In this document: positions 9,562 to 18,472 of the stretch, in pieces
Position numbering within the stretch: position 1 is the first letter of the stretch
Layout: each line of letters starts with the position of its first letter
NCBI GenBank assembly: GCA_016935885.1
Contig: JAFGQA010000154.1
Span: 1-64,000 of the forward strand
Length of the DNA: 64,000 bases
Reading direction: 5' to 3'
Source of the DNA: Phycisphaerae bacterium
GTDB lineage: Bacteria > Planctomycetota > Phycisphaerae > UBA1845 > UTPLA1
The notes under the pieces: model-generated
Database searches by the model: none
The model's input: the letters and a program-made list of their open reading frames with translations, nothing else
Told to the model about the DNA's origin: nothing
Made by a program: the position numbers and the translations under genes

Positions 9562-9897
9562 CTACGCAAAACTCCTGACGGCCGATTCGAGGTCTCCGAA
9601 GATCTCAAAGCGCCGCGCCAGCCTGGTAATGTCGAGGATCTTGGCGCACGTCTCGTCGAGGCCGCACAGCTTGACCGCCCCAAGCTGGTCCTCACAGCGG
9701 CCTTGCAGTTCCAGCAACGCCTCCAACCCGACGCTGTCGAAGCCCCCAAGTGAGGAACAGTCCACAACGATGTTGCACCGGCCTTCGCTCACGCACTTAG
9801 AGCCCCCGTCGGTGAACCCCTCCACAGAGTCCACGGTCAGCTCATCCTTGACCGTCAAGACCACCACGTCCTCGTAGTTCGTAACGTGAATGCTCAT
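9562..9897 (-). CDS. STAS-domain anti-sigma factor antagonist-like protein
   Basis: This is a single STAS domain of 111 residues starting MSIHVTNYEDVVVL. The typical phosphorylation loop is present as DCSSLGGFDSVGLEALLEL, with Ser in the FDSVG position that anti-sigma kinases phosphorylate. In this family the protein releases a partner kinase/anti-sigma factor when dephosphorylated; the partner is not in the window. An in-frame start at 9942 would add 15 residues that do not look like STAS. It follows the HD-GYP gene and precedes pilB, so it is probably part of the pilus control block. Confidence 0.88.
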   Translation of the reverse strand: MSIHVTNYEDVVVLTVKDELTVDSVEGFTDGGSKCVSEGRCNIVVDCSSLGGFDSVGLEALLELQGRCEDQLGAVKLCGLDETCAKILDITRLARRFEIFGDLESAVRSFA

Positions 9898-9958
9898 GGC
9901 ACTATGCTCATTGCACGAGCCCCACCGCGTCACTGGGGTCAATCCTGCCGAGCCTCCT

Positions 9959-11812
9959 TCAGCTCAGCACACGCACAGGCTCACGGGATCCCGACCAGCT
10001 ATCCACCTCGGCGTTCGACGCTCTGGCGTGGCCAAGTACTGGGGCGACGCCTGAGCTCGCCCGTGCCTCCTCCAGAAGCCCCCGCAGATCAAGGCGCAGG
10101 AACAATTCGGCCAACCGCGGATCGAACTGTGTCCCCGAGCACCGTCGGATCTCCGCGACGGCAACCGGCAGCGGCAGCGCCGTGCGGTACGTCCGGCTGC
10201 TGGTCATCGCGTCGAAGCAATCCGCCAGGCAGATGATCCGGCCAAACGGTGGAATCGATCCGCCAGGTAGCCGACCTGGGTATCCACGGCCGTCCATCCG
10301 CTCGTGGTGGTGCAGCACGCCAGGAATCAGGTCGGCCACCTGTCTCACCCGAGACAGAATCTTGGCGCCGATCTCCGGGTGCTTCTTCATCGCGTCGAAT
10401 TCTTCTTTGGTCAGTTTGCCCGGCTTGCAGAGAACGGCATCCGGCACGCCGATCTTCCCCGCGTCGTGCAGCAGGCCGCCGAGATAGACGCGCTCGCATT
10501 CCACCGGCGACAGGCCCGCGGCCTGCGCCACCGCCCGGCTGAAACAGGCCACCCTCTCGGAGTGACCGCAGGTGTACGGGTCTTTGGCGTCGATGCTGTT
10601 GACAAGGGCGTGAAGCAGCCCCATCAGCAGGTCGGCCAGGTCGTCGTAGAGCCGCTGGTTCTCGAGGAACGCTGCCACGCGGTCGGCGACCGCTCGGAAC
10701 AACTGCGCATCCACCGAGGTGAAGTCGCCCTCGTCGCGGCAGTTGATGGCGAACATCACGCCCAGCAGTTGTTGCTCGTGCCACAGCGGCAGGGCGACCA
10801 GGTGCTCCAGCCAGCCCTTGGCCCACTCCAACGCCGGTCTTCGATACGCCTCGTTGAGCAGGACATGGTTCGGACTCGATGCCTCGCTGATGTTGAGAGC
10901 CTTCGCCAGACGGTCGAGGTCGCGCAGGTCTGGCGCCCCCTCCCCAATCTGGACCGGCTGATCGGCGAGTTGTCGCGTTGCCGGTCCGGTACCAGCGCCC
11001 GCGGAGTGGCTCGACCGGTCCTGCTCGTGCAATACGAAGGCAACGGCAGCGGCACGCGAGACCTCGAGCACCTCGCGCCCCACGTCCCCGAACACCTGAC
11101 TCGACTTGCGCGGCAGGCGCATCTTCCCGCTGATCTCATAGATCAGGTTCAGTTCCTCGTAGGTGTTCTCGAGGTTGTTCGTGAGGATCTCAGTCTCCTC
11201 GCGTCCCACCTCGACTTCGCGGGCAAGCTCCACCGATAAGTCCAGAAGCCGGGCAATGCCACGTATCTCGTCCATTCTCGTGACGCCGGCTTCGGACGCG
11301 AACCGGACCATGACCTCACGGTCTACGCCGCACCGGGCACACAGCCTGGTAAACGCCTCACCAGGCCGGTCTGAGAACACGACGCCGCCCAGCACCACGC
11401 CGACGGCGCGATGCCGCCACCGCACGGGCACCGCGATCACCCCCAAATCCGGCTGCCACGGCCCCAAGTCGAGGTCCCCAGCAGTGCCGCTGGTGCGAGA
11501 ATCCTCTCTCGCACTCTGTCCGCAGCCCGTGGCGTCGGCCTCGATGACGGCTCGAGCAAAAGTACCCAGCTCCTGGCGAAAATGTTCGCAGTGTTCGCCA
11601 TGAGACCAGAACGTGGTCCACAGGCGACCGCCCTGCGAATCAAATGTGACGTCCCGGCCTTCGCCATTCCACAACGAGAGCCAGACCCGCGATTCGCGCC
11701 AGCGGTCGGCAAGCCGGGCGAAGCTCTCCTGGGAAATGGGCCATTCGACGCTCGGCGTGGGCAAGCGCCCATCGCGGGCAGTCGTTATCTTCGTGGTTGC
11801 TCTGCCGGCCAC
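9959..11812 (-). CDS. GAF-HD-GYP cyclic-di-GMP phosphodiesterase-like protein
   Basis: The protein has an N-terminal sensory region, a GAF-like domain (about residues 190-370, after LNLIYEISGKMRL) and a C-terminal HD-GYP domain. The latter has LLHDAGKIG and HHHERMDGRGYPG, with the metal-binding His/Asp residues and the GYP motif intact. HD-GYP proteins hydrolyse c-di-GMP; here that would favour motility. I chose GTG 11812 because GGAG lies 8 nt upstream inside the last codons of the response regulator gene, and upstream sequence overlaps that gene. At about 11475-11520 a palindromic repeat is inserted in frame and encodes REDSRTSGTAG. Confidence 0.92.
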   Translation of the reverse strand: MAGRATTKITTARDGRLPTPSVEWPISQESFARLADRWRESRVWLSLWNGEGRDVTFDSQGGRLWTTFWSHGEHCEHFRQELGTFARAVIEADATGCGQSAREDSRTSGTAGDLDLGPWQPDLGVIAVPVRWRHRAVGVVLGGVVFSDRPGEAFTRLCARCGVDREVMVRFASEAGVTRMDEIRGIARLLDLSVELAREVEVGREETEILTNNLENTYEELNLIYEISGKMRLPRKSSQVFGDVGREVLEVSRAAAVAFVLHEQDRSSHSAGAGTGPATRQLADQPVQIGEGAPDLRDLDRLAKALNISEASSPNHVLLNEAYRRPALEWAKGWLEHLVALPLWHEQQLLGVMFAINCRDEGDFTSVDAQLFRAVADRVAAFLENQRLYDDLADLLMGLLHALVNSIDAKDPYTCGHSERVACFSRAVAQAAGLSPVECERVYLGGLLHDAGKIGVPDAVLCKPGKLTKEEFDAMKKHPEIGAKILSRVRQVADLIPGVLHHHERMDGRGYPGRLPGGSIPPFGRIICLADCFDAMTSSRTYRTALPLPVAVAEIRRCSGTQFDPRLAELFLRLDLRGLLEEARASSGVAPVLGHARASNAEVDSWSGSREPVRVLS

Positions 11813-11817
11813 AGTGT

Positions 11818-12228
11818 CTACTCCGGAATCGCGGGGGCGGGAGCGGGGACATGGGTCGTGCCCTCGATCATCGCCTTCGCCGTACTGAGGATTTCGCGTG
11901 GACTGAAGGGTTTGGGAAGAACCTTCCGAATGTTGGCGTTCGCCATCTCCTCCTGGCTCAGTGAGAATCCCCGAGCCGTCAGCATGATGATCGGGATCCC
12001 CTCCATCGCAGGATCGGCGCGGAGTCTCGCACAAAGCTCCAGTCCACTGAGCATGGGCATCTGATAATCGGTGATGATGAGATCAGGTCGGTGTTGCTGT
12101 GTCAGTTCAAGGGCCTCTTCACCATCCGCCGCGGTGATGACGTCGAAACCGCCGTTCTTGAGTTTCGTCGATACCACGCGCAGGATGTGCGGTTCGTCGT
12201 CACAGACCAGGATCTTCTTCTCTGCCAT
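11818..12228 (-). CDS. Single-domain response regulator (CheY-like)
   Basis: This 136-residue receiver has the acidic pair D10-D11, phosphoacceptor D54 (IITDYQMP) and the PKPF lysine. A short Pro/Ala tail (APAPAIPE) follows. It lies just downstream of the histidine kinase and its stop is 5 bp before the HD-GYP start. It may therefore carry phosphoryl groups from the kinase toward the HD-GYP protein or the pilus motors. A GGGGTGAT ribosome site precedes the ATG. Confidence 0.93.
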   Translation of the reverse strand: MAEKKILVCDDEPHILRVVSTKLKNGGFDVITAADGEEALELTQQHRPDLIITDYQMPMLSGLELCARLRADPAMEGIPIIMLTARGFSLSQEEMANANIRKVLPKPFSPREILSTAKAMIEGTTHVPAPAPAIPE

Positions 12229-12234
12229 TTCGAA

Positions 12235-12335
12235 TCACCCCCAAGTCAAGAAACCAGAGAGCACAAACTGGAAAGCAGACGCCATCGTCGAGCTTTCGGG
12301 CTGTAGTCTCCAGTTTCTAGCATCCAGTTTCCAGC
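12235..12335. repeat. CAGTTTC-type heptamer repeat at the histidine kinase 3' end
   Basis: Units TAGTCTC, CAGTTTC, TAGCATC, CAGTTTC and CAGCAAC repeat with a period of 7 at about 12303-12337. They run across the stop codon of the histidine kinase, so its last residues LLETGC and its TAG stop (in CTAG) come from the repeat. A looser copy lies near 12255. Confidence 0.8.
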
Positions 12336-13945
12336 AACGGCAGCACCATTCCAAATGTGCTCCCCTTGTCGACTTCGCTGGTCAGCGTCATCTTGCCTTC
12401 GTGAATCGTCTCTACAATGTGCTTCACGAGGTTGAGTCCGAGGCCCGTACCTTTGGCCATCTTCTTATTGGCTTCGACCCGGAAGAACTTCTGGAACATC
12501 CGTGGCAAATCCTCCTTGGGAATGCCGGCTCCCGTGTCGCTCACGTCAACGTTAATAACGTGGCTCTCCTCATGCGCCGTCACGCGCACGTGAACGCGAC
12601 CGCCTTTGGGCGTGTATTTGATCGCGTTGCTCAGCAGATTCAGCACCGCTTGATAGAGCATGTCCCTATCGGCCAAGACGCGATAAACGACCGCCGTCAG
12701 GTCTTCGGTGAACGTCAGTCCTTTCTCCTCCGCCTGGGGCCGGGCCACGTCGGCCGCCTCCTTGACGATCATGGCGACCGACACGGGTTCCCTGTTGATC
12801 CGAACCGTGCCCGCTTCAATACGGCTGATGTTCAACATATTGTCGATCAGCCGGCCGAGCCGGTCGGCTGACGTTTCGATGATGTTGTAATACTCCTCTC
12901 GCGTCTTCTCGTCGGCCGCCTCGCCGTCGACCAACATCTCCACATAGGCTCGGATGGATGACAGCGGCGTGCGCAGTTCGTGCGCCGCCCGGGCCACGAA
13001 TTCACTCTTCATCTTCGTGGCCTCGCGCTCCTTGGTGATGTCGCGTAGGAGCACGACAACACCATGACTTTCGGACGGCCCATCGCCTGACTCGCAGCCG
13101 GATTCCGAGCCCGATGTTGGACTGACGGGAGACATCGTCAGTGCATATATCCTGGATCCCATTTCGTGCTCGGCCCGCCGATGGGCGGCGCGCGTGTCGA
13201 CCTCCCGGGCTTGCTGGATCATGCGGACCAGCTTCTCGTCGGCGATCACGCTGGCGAGGGGTTTTCGCAATGCCTCCTTGCAATCGAATCCGAAGACGCT
13301 CCCGGCAGCCGTGTTCGCAAGGATGAGTTGATCGAACGCGTCGGTGACGAGCAGGGGGTCCGGAATGGAGTTCTTCACCTCTTCGATGTGGCGCTTTTGC
13401 GTGTCGGCCAGGCTCAGTGCCAGGCTCACCTGCCTGTGTTCCTCAAGCAGATCCGCCACGTGTCTCTCAATATCCGTGACGTGTCGTTGCACGGCCTGCC
13501 ATATTGGCCGCAACTCCGCGGCGACGGGCAGGTTCTTGAAGACCTGCTGCGTCTGCGCCGTGTTTTGCCTGATGGCTCGGTAGATACCGGCCAACGCGTT
13601 TCGCCGAGCAATGTGCGCGGCGATCAACAACGCGCCAGCAACCACGATCAAAGCCAGGATACCCAAGCCGTGCAACGCCGAGAGTCCCGTGCCACCGCCG
13701 GCGGCCACAACCGTTTGCCACACAAGACACGCGGCTGCCCCGGCCAACGGCACCAGCGCCCAGTGGGGCGCGATGTTCATGAATCGCGGCTCCACGCCGA
13801 ATCTCGACCCGGGATCAGGAGCTGGCCGCGCGCCGTCGACGCCGCTATCCACGCGCGCATCGCCGTTCTTTGATGCCGCAACGTTCTCCTGCTGATCGAA
13901 ATCAGCGTCGATCTGCGACCACGGCGTGATCGGGTCCTGCATCAT
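12317..13945 (-). CDS. Membrane sensor histidine kinase with PAS domain
   Basis: The 542 residues contain two hydrophobic spans (about 62-82 and 90-112), a HAMP-like/coiled-coil stretch, and a PAS domain (about 195-300, IPDPLLVTDAFDQLILANTAA). HisKA follows with the phosphoacceptor in ARAAHELRTPLSSI, then an HATPase domain with N box NLLSNAIKYTP, G1 DTGAGIP and G2 GTGLGLNLV. It is a PhoR/ResE-like kinase and autophosphorylates on that His. Its ATG overlaps the TPR gene stop (ATGA) and a GGGGAGGAACC ribosome site precedes it. The receiver gene follows, so the pair is probably cognate. Confidence 0.94.
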   Translation of the reverse strand: MMQDPITPWSQIDADFDQQENVAASKNGDARVDSGVDGARPAPDPGSRFGVEPRFMNIAPHWALVPLAGAAACLVWQTVVAAGGGTGLSALHGLGILALIVVAGALLIAAHIARRNALAGIYRAIRQNTAQTQQVFKNLPVAAELRPIWQAVQRHVTDIERHVADLLEEHRQVSLALSLADTQKRHIEEVKNSIPDPLLVTDAFDQLILANTAAGSVFGFDCKEALRKPLASVIADEKLVRMIQQAREVDTRAAHRRAEHEMGSRIYALTMSPVSPTSGSESGCESGDGPSESHGVVVLLRDITKEREATKMKSEFVARAAHELRTPLSSIRAYVEMLVDGEAADEKTREEYYNIIETSADRLGRLIDNMLNISRIEAGTVRINREPVSVAMIVKEAADVARPQAEEKGLTFTEDLTAVVYRVLADRDMLYQAVLNLLSNAIKYTPKGGRVHVRVTAHEESHVINVDVSDTGAGIPKEDLPRMFQKFFRVEANKKMAKGTGLGLNLVKHIVETIHEGKMTLTSEVDKGSTFGMVLPLLETGC

Positions 13946-15516
13946 GGTTCCTCCCCAAACGCCTCCCCGCTTGCCGACAGGCTCAGTTCAGGCCGCCGTT
14001 CGGCTTCCGACGCGTGCCCTGCGCCGTCCTTGGGACCTTCCCCAAGACTGTGGCGCCGGCCTCCACCCAGCGCCACATCACGGGCCGGAGGCCTGTGCCG
14101 CGGGTGGTCCAGGGACATACTCTCATTCGCCAAGACCCTGTTGGGCGAAACGGCCTCAAGCAGGGCCCGCGTCATCTGCGAATTCGGATCGACCGTCAGC
14201 GCCATGGCATAGGCCCGCCGTGCCTGATCCCTCCGTCCCATGGCCGCCGCCGATTGGCCGACAAGACAATGCGCGGTCACGAGACATCCATCCAGCCTCA
14301 GCGCCGCCTCGGCCGCCTCGATGGCGCTCAGGTAGTCGCCGCGTTGGAATGCCACATACGCAGTCAGGAGCCACGTCTCCGCCGTGGCCGTGCCGTGTCG
14401 ATGAATCGTCTCCATGGCTTCGGCCGCCGCGTCCAACTCACCCAACGTTAAGGCAGCTCGGGCGTAGAGGCACCAGGCCACTACGTCCCGTTCATCCTGA
14501 ACGATGATGGTCTTCAACACCCGCCTCGCCTCACTGGCCTTCCCGGTCGCAAGGTAGGCGTTGGCCAAGGCGCGCACGACGGCAGGCGCGAACGCCCCGG
14601 TGCAAGCGGCCCCTGGTGCGGTCGCCAGACCGTCCGCCGGCAGGTCCCCGCAACTCGTTCCAGAAGCCTTGTGCAACCGCCATCCCCGCGCCGAAGACAC
14701 CGGCGATACGCCTGTGGCACAGGCCTGGGATGGGCTCCTATCAAGCAGTGGTTGGAGGACGGCGATCGCGTCGGCGTACTGCTCGGCCCAAGCCAGCAGC
14801 ATGCCTGCCTCCTCGCACAGCACCACATCGTCGCCGCGCCCGCGCAGTGCTTCGTGGCAGTGTTCAACCGCTGGACCACGAAGTCCCAAGATGCGGTCGA
14901 TCCGCGCGGCGAGCATGTGCATCGGAGCACTGCCCTCGAAGTCGATGATCCGTGGCTCGATCAACGCCAGCGCGTCCGCCGGCTTGTCCAGGGCCACCAA
15001 TGTCTCGGCTTGAGCGAGGACGTAGGCCGCAACGTTCGGCGATTGCATGACAGCGGAGGAGTAGTGCTCCAGGGCGGTCTCCAGATCGCCGTAACGCTCG
15101 GCGATGATGCCCCTGACGTAGTCGATCTCGGGATCGCCGTCCGACATCGAGGCCGCCGACACGATGGCTTGGCGCGCCTTGGCCAGTTGGCCCTGCTCGA
15201 GTCGCAAACGGGCCGCGAGCAGGTACGCCCGCGGATTGTCCGACGCGAGGGAGATTGCGTTCTCCAGGACCTGCTCGGCGTCATCGATCCGACCCGCCTC
15301 AAGGTGCTCCTCCGCCAGCCGCAGCTTGACACTGCTTCGCACCGTCTCCCATCGCTGTTTTGCCTCGGCCCGCTGATTCTGCGACATGTGCCGATACATC
15401 AGGTGGTCGGGCTCCGGCCGGCAGCCACAGGCTAGCAGTATCCCGGTGATGCAGAAGACCGGCGCGCTCCCGATCCACCGATATCCTTGGCCTACCGTGT
15501 TCGTGCGCGTCTTCAT
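13942..15516 (-). CDS. TPR-repeat lipoprotein of the pilus locus (PilF/PilW-like role)
   Basis: The 524-residue protein starts with a lipoprotein signal peptide (positively charged start, hydrophobic PVFCITGILLAC, lipobox LLAC with C30). Tandem tetratricopeptide repeats follow, for example AEEHLEAGRIDDAEQVLENA. Placed directly after pilQ with an ATGA overlap and a strong GAGGAGGGGGAG site, it may be the pilotin/assembly TPR lipoprotein of the secretin; that role is inferred. About 55 residues near codons 255-310 (ATGVSPVSSARG and following) are a repeat-derived insertion. The last 60 residues are low-complexity and basic. Confidence 0.87.
   Translation of the reverse strand: MKTRTNTVGQGYRWIGSAPVFCITGILLACGCRPEPDHLMYRHMSQNQRAEAKQRWETVRSSVKLRLAEEHLEAGRIDDAEQVLENAISLASDNPRAYLLAARLRLEQGQLAKARQAIVSAASMSDGDPEIDYVRGIIAERYGDLETALEHYSSAVMQSPNVAAYVLAQAETLVALDKPADALALIEPRIIDFEGSAPMHMLAARIDRILGLRGPAVEHCHEALRGRGDDVVLCEEAGMLLAWAEQYADAIAVLQPLLDRSPSQACATGVSPVSSARGWRLHKASGTSCGDLPADGLATAPGAACTGAFAPAVVRALANAYLATGKASEARRVLKTIIVQDERDVVAWCLYARAALTLGELDAAAEAMETIHRHGTATAETWLLTAYVAFQRGDYLSAIEAAEAALRLDGCLVTAHCLVGQSAAAMGRRDQARRAYAMALTVDPNSQMTRALLEAVSPNRVLANESMSLDHPRHRPPARDVALGGGRRHSLGEGPKDGAGHASEAERRPELSLSASGEAFGEEP
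14573..14740 (-). repeat. Palindromic repeat inserted in frame in the TPR gene
   Basis: The stretch carries the CACAGGCGTATCGCCGGTG-type repeat that encodes CATGVSPVSS and has no TPR signature. TPR sequence resumes on both sides (AIAVLQPLLDRSP before, ALANAYLATGKASEA after). It is one of several in-frame repeat insertions in this window. Confidence 0.75.
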
Positions 15517-17591
15517 GGCTCCCCCTCCTCGCCAATGAACGGCGCGGTGGAGGCCTCGGCATTCGGGCCATCTGAACGGGCCCGGTCGTCGTCCTCGAAG
15601 CCCGTCGGGCCGTCGATCTCGTCGGGAATGACGAACGGAGGCGCCGGCCGGCCGAATGGAGGACAGGTGATCCCTGACTCCTCCGCGATCCGGTCGCGTA
15701 TATAGGTCCGTATCGAGGATGCCTCGGATTCCCACGCCCGCCGGCCCAGCAGCTTTTCCTTGAGCTTGATCGCGTGCAGGTGTCGGGGGTAGTTGTGCAG
15801 GGTCATGTCGGCATCCCACAGTGCTTTCTCGACGTCCCCGCTCGCCAGGTGCTCCAGTGCCCAGCGGTAGTGCGCCTGGCCCAGCCTCTCTCGGCCCAGC
15901 CACTGAATACCGCGCCGCATTCCGACGCGCGCACGCTCGACGTCCTGCTCCAATCCCTCGCTTGCCAGTGAATCCAACTCCCCTTTGATGATGTGTACGG
16001 TGAGCAGAATGATGACTTCCTCACGAATCGTGTTGTCGCGCGTCGTGCGGAACAGCGCACCGGCAATGGGAATGTCCCCCAGAACCGGCACCTGTTCTCT
16101 CGCGGCCGTGCTGACGTCCCTGAAGAGACCGCCAATCAGGATCGTGTGCCCATCCTTCACCAGGATGTTCGTGGTAACCTCGGTCGTCTGCTCCCACGGC
16201 AGCTCGTTGACGACGCCGCCCGTAGAATCCTTGGGGTGGATCTCCATCCGGACGTGCCCGTCGTCGCCGATGAATGGCCGGAAGGTCAGGATGGTGCCTG
16301 TCTCCAGGAACTCGACGTTTTGAACGGCCGCCGTTTCGGTCACCGTCGTCGTGAAGTAGCCGTCACGCCGTCCCACGATGACCTGGCCCACCTGTTTGTT
16401 CAAAGCCAGGATCTTCGGGTTGGCCAAGACATCCGTATCGCTGATTTGCTCCAAAGCGCGGATAAACACGCCGATCTGGTCCTTGATGATCCCAAACGTG
16501 AAACCGCCTGCGGGGACCCCCGTGTTGAAGTCCGTCCGCGCGGTCATGGTCGTGTCGCCCAGCAAATCGACCGGTGTGTTACCGGTCGTGATGTCTTGCG
16601 CCGCCGGGCTCACGCTCGTGAGGGTCGTGAAGTCGATTCCCCCGACCGTGGTAAAGTCGATGCCGAGGGCGTTGTCCTCCGAGAGCGTGGCGCGCAGAAC
16701 CGTCGCCTCGATCAGGACCTGCTTCGGTTGGGCGTCCAGTTGCCGAATCACATCCTCGATCTCACTGACCTTCTCCACGTAGTCGGTGACGATCAGCGTA
16801 TCCGGTGTGGCGACCGAATCGCCCTCCGTGTCGTTCATTCCCTCGTCACCGCCCAACCCGACGCTGGACGGCGGTGTCACGGAGATCTTGCCGATATTGC
16901 TGAGCAGTGGCTCGATCAACCCCCGCACCGCCGCGGCGTTCATGTACGTCATCTTGAAGACACGCGACGTGACTTGCCGCCCCGCTTGGGCTTGCGCGGC
17001 CAGCTCTTCCAGGGGATACACATAAATGAAATCGCCCCTGGCGACGAATCCCAGCCCGTTGGACACCAGCATGGCCGTTAGCGCGTCCTCAAATGTGACG
17101 TTGTACATGCTGGCGGTGACGGTTCCGTCGACGCCGTCCGCCATGACGATGTTCCGCTTCGACGGCTCAGACAACAGCCGCAGCGCATCGGCCAGCGGCA
17201 GACCGGAGACGTGCATCGTGACTCGGTCGTTGACGCCCACTTGAATCTTCTGTTCGGTCTGTTCGTCAGTGGTGGCGCCGCGTGATTCTTCCGGCGGCAT
17301 GGCGGACTGCTCTTCCGCCGATGTGTTGAGCTGCCGTCCCGCCAACGCGGCAGGCTTTTCTTCCACCAGCACGTCAGAATCCTTCTGCGGCAACACATCC
17401 GGCAGGGCGCGCAAAGACTCCTCCCATCCTTCCGCCATCGATTGTCCCCGCAGCACTCCACATTCACGACCGCCGTCGAAAGCCACGATCGACATCACGG
17501 TGGCAAGCAGGAGCCTTGCGCGCAGACTCCGCCGGCCGCCTTGTCCGGCCACGGTTGTACGCCGCTGCTCACCACGGGGAGGAACTGACAT
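15513..17591 (-). CDS. pilQ: Outer-membrane secretin PilQ/GspD family
   Basis: This secretin forms the outer-membrane gate for the pilus. The 692 residues comprise a signal-anchor region, an STN/N0-like domain (about 115-180, HVSGLPLADALRLLSEPS), an N1 domain, and the secretin core. The core includes VLIEATVLRATLSEDNALGIDF, the IGGLFRD strand and VPVLGDIPIAGALF. The C-terminal 120 residues after IIKGEL are an extra helical extension. It follows the pilMNOP genes in the usual order and overlaps the next gene by ATGA. A Pro/Asp/Glu-rich tail closes the protein. Confidence 0.95.
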   Translation of the reverse strand: MSVPPRGEQRRTTVAGQGGRRSLRARLLLATVMSIVAFDGGRECGVLRGQSMAEGWEESLRALPDVLPQKDSDVLVEEKPAALAGRQLNTSAEEQSAMPPEESRGATTDEQTEQKIQVGVNDRVTMHVSGLPLADALRLLSEPSKRNIVMADGVDGTVTASMYNVTFEDALTAMLVSNGLGFVARGDFIYVYPLEELAAQAQAGRQVTSRVFKMTYMNAAAVRGLIEPLLSNIGKISVTPPSSVGLGGDEGMNDTEGDSVATPDTLIVTDYVEKVSEIEDVIRQLDAQPKQVLIEATVLRATLSEDNALGIDFTTVGGIDFTTLTSVSPAAQDITTGNTPVDLLGDTTMTARTDFNTGVPAGGFTFGIIKDQIGVFIRALEQISDTDVLANPKILALNKQVGQVIVGRRDGYFTTTVTETAAVQNVEFLETGTILTFRPFIGDDGHVRMEIHPKDSTGGVVNELPWEQTTEVTTNILVKDGHTILIGGLFRDVSTAAREQVPVLGDIPIAGALFRTTRDNTIREEVIILLTVHIIKGELDSLASEGLEQDVERARVGMRRGIQWLGRERLGQAHYRWALEHLASGDVEKALWDADMTLHNYPRHLHAIKLKEKLLGRRAWESEASSIRTYIRDRIAEESGITCPPFGRPAPPFVIPDEIDGPTGFEDDDRARSDGPNAEASTAPFIGEEGEP

Positions 17592-17679
17592 TACACCTTC
17601 CCTGTCCGTCTCTTTTCAGACGCTCGCCTTGGACACTCCGTTGTTATCCCGTTATAAGTCGGTTGTAGAGCGGCCTGGG

Positions 17680-17717
17680 TTGTGCTTCAAGGTGTGCTTC
17701 AACGTGTGCTTCAGGGC
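17680..17717. repeat. Three 12-bp tandem repeats at the pilP-like stop codon
   Basis: Read on the minus strand, TGAAGCACACGT, TGAAGCACACCT and TGAAGCACAACC follow each other. Each begins with TGA, and the first TGA is the stop codon of the gene ending at 17711. No gene lies between here and the pilQ start. Confidence 0.8.
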
Positions 17718-18472
17718 ATCACGAGCTTGCGAACAACGCTGGATTTGCGGACGGTCACCCGCCGGTCCTCAATGCGAACGACCGAGAAGCCCTGGATCAC
17801 GTCTCCCTCGTGCACAAGATGTCCGGAAATGTACGCCATCGGAACCGAACCGGTCATGGTCGACTGAAGTTGGAGCCTTGCCAATGCCTCGCTCATTTCG
17901 TCCGACTCTCGTTGTCGAGCTTTTTGATACTCCGTCATCAGCACACTGAATTGTTGCCAGAACCCTATTGAAGATTCGGCTTCCTTCGCATCGCTGTCGC
18001 GGCTGGCTTCGAAGTGGGAGTATCCGCCGGCCGGTCGAAACTTCGACCAGGCCTCGGACGGTATGTTAAACAGATCGCGTTCCAGGACCTGCGGCATGTC
18101 GTCAATGGATGCCACAGGCTCCGCTTCGAGGCGCTCGGACCTCGCGGGAGATTCCGCGAGCATCTTATCGGCCCGTGCATGACGAGGTGCCTGCCGGGCA
18201 GGCTCGACCGCTTCCGGACTGGGCCGAATCCTCGGCTCTACCGGATCCCTCGGCGCTACCGGAGTTGCCACGACCGGCATGGCCTCCACCGTTGCGGGCT
18301 TCGAGCTGGGCAGAAACGATCTCACCACCACCACGAGCAAAACGACGAACAAGCCCCCCAGTATCGCCGACTTCTTCTTGTCGACGATCAGTTGCTGCTT
18401 AAAAGCTGTCAGCCATTCACCGAAGTTGCCTGACATCCATATTCCCATCCACGGCAGCCGCCAGCCGAACAC
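17711..18472 (-). CDS. PilP/GspC-like pilus alignment protein
   Basis: The 253-residue protein has one transmembrane segment (SAILGGLFVVLLVVVVRSF), a Pro-rich periplasmic linker and a C-terminal small beta domain. The last reads GHLVHEGDVIQGFSVVRIED, then RRVTVRKSSVVRKLVMP, which resembles the PilP / GspC homology region that links the inner-membrane complex to the secretin. Its place between pilO and pilQ supports a PilP role. It starts next to the pilO stop; an internal ATG at 18436 (MSGNFGEWL) is an alternative start. Sequence identity to classic lipoprotein PilP is not obvious. Confidence 0.8.
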   Translation of the reverse strand: MFGWRLPWMGIWMSGNFGEWLTAFKQQLIVDKKKSAILGGLFVVLLVVVVRSFLPSSKPATVEAMPVVATPVAPRDPVEPRIRPSPEAVEPARQAPRHARADKMLAESPARSERLEAEPVASIDDMPQVLERDLFNIPSEAWSKFRPAGGYSHFEASRDSDAKEAESSIGFWQQFSVLMTEYQKARQRESDEMSEALARLQLQSTMTGSVPMAYISGHLVHEGDVIQGFSVVRIEDRRVTVRKSSVVRKLVMP

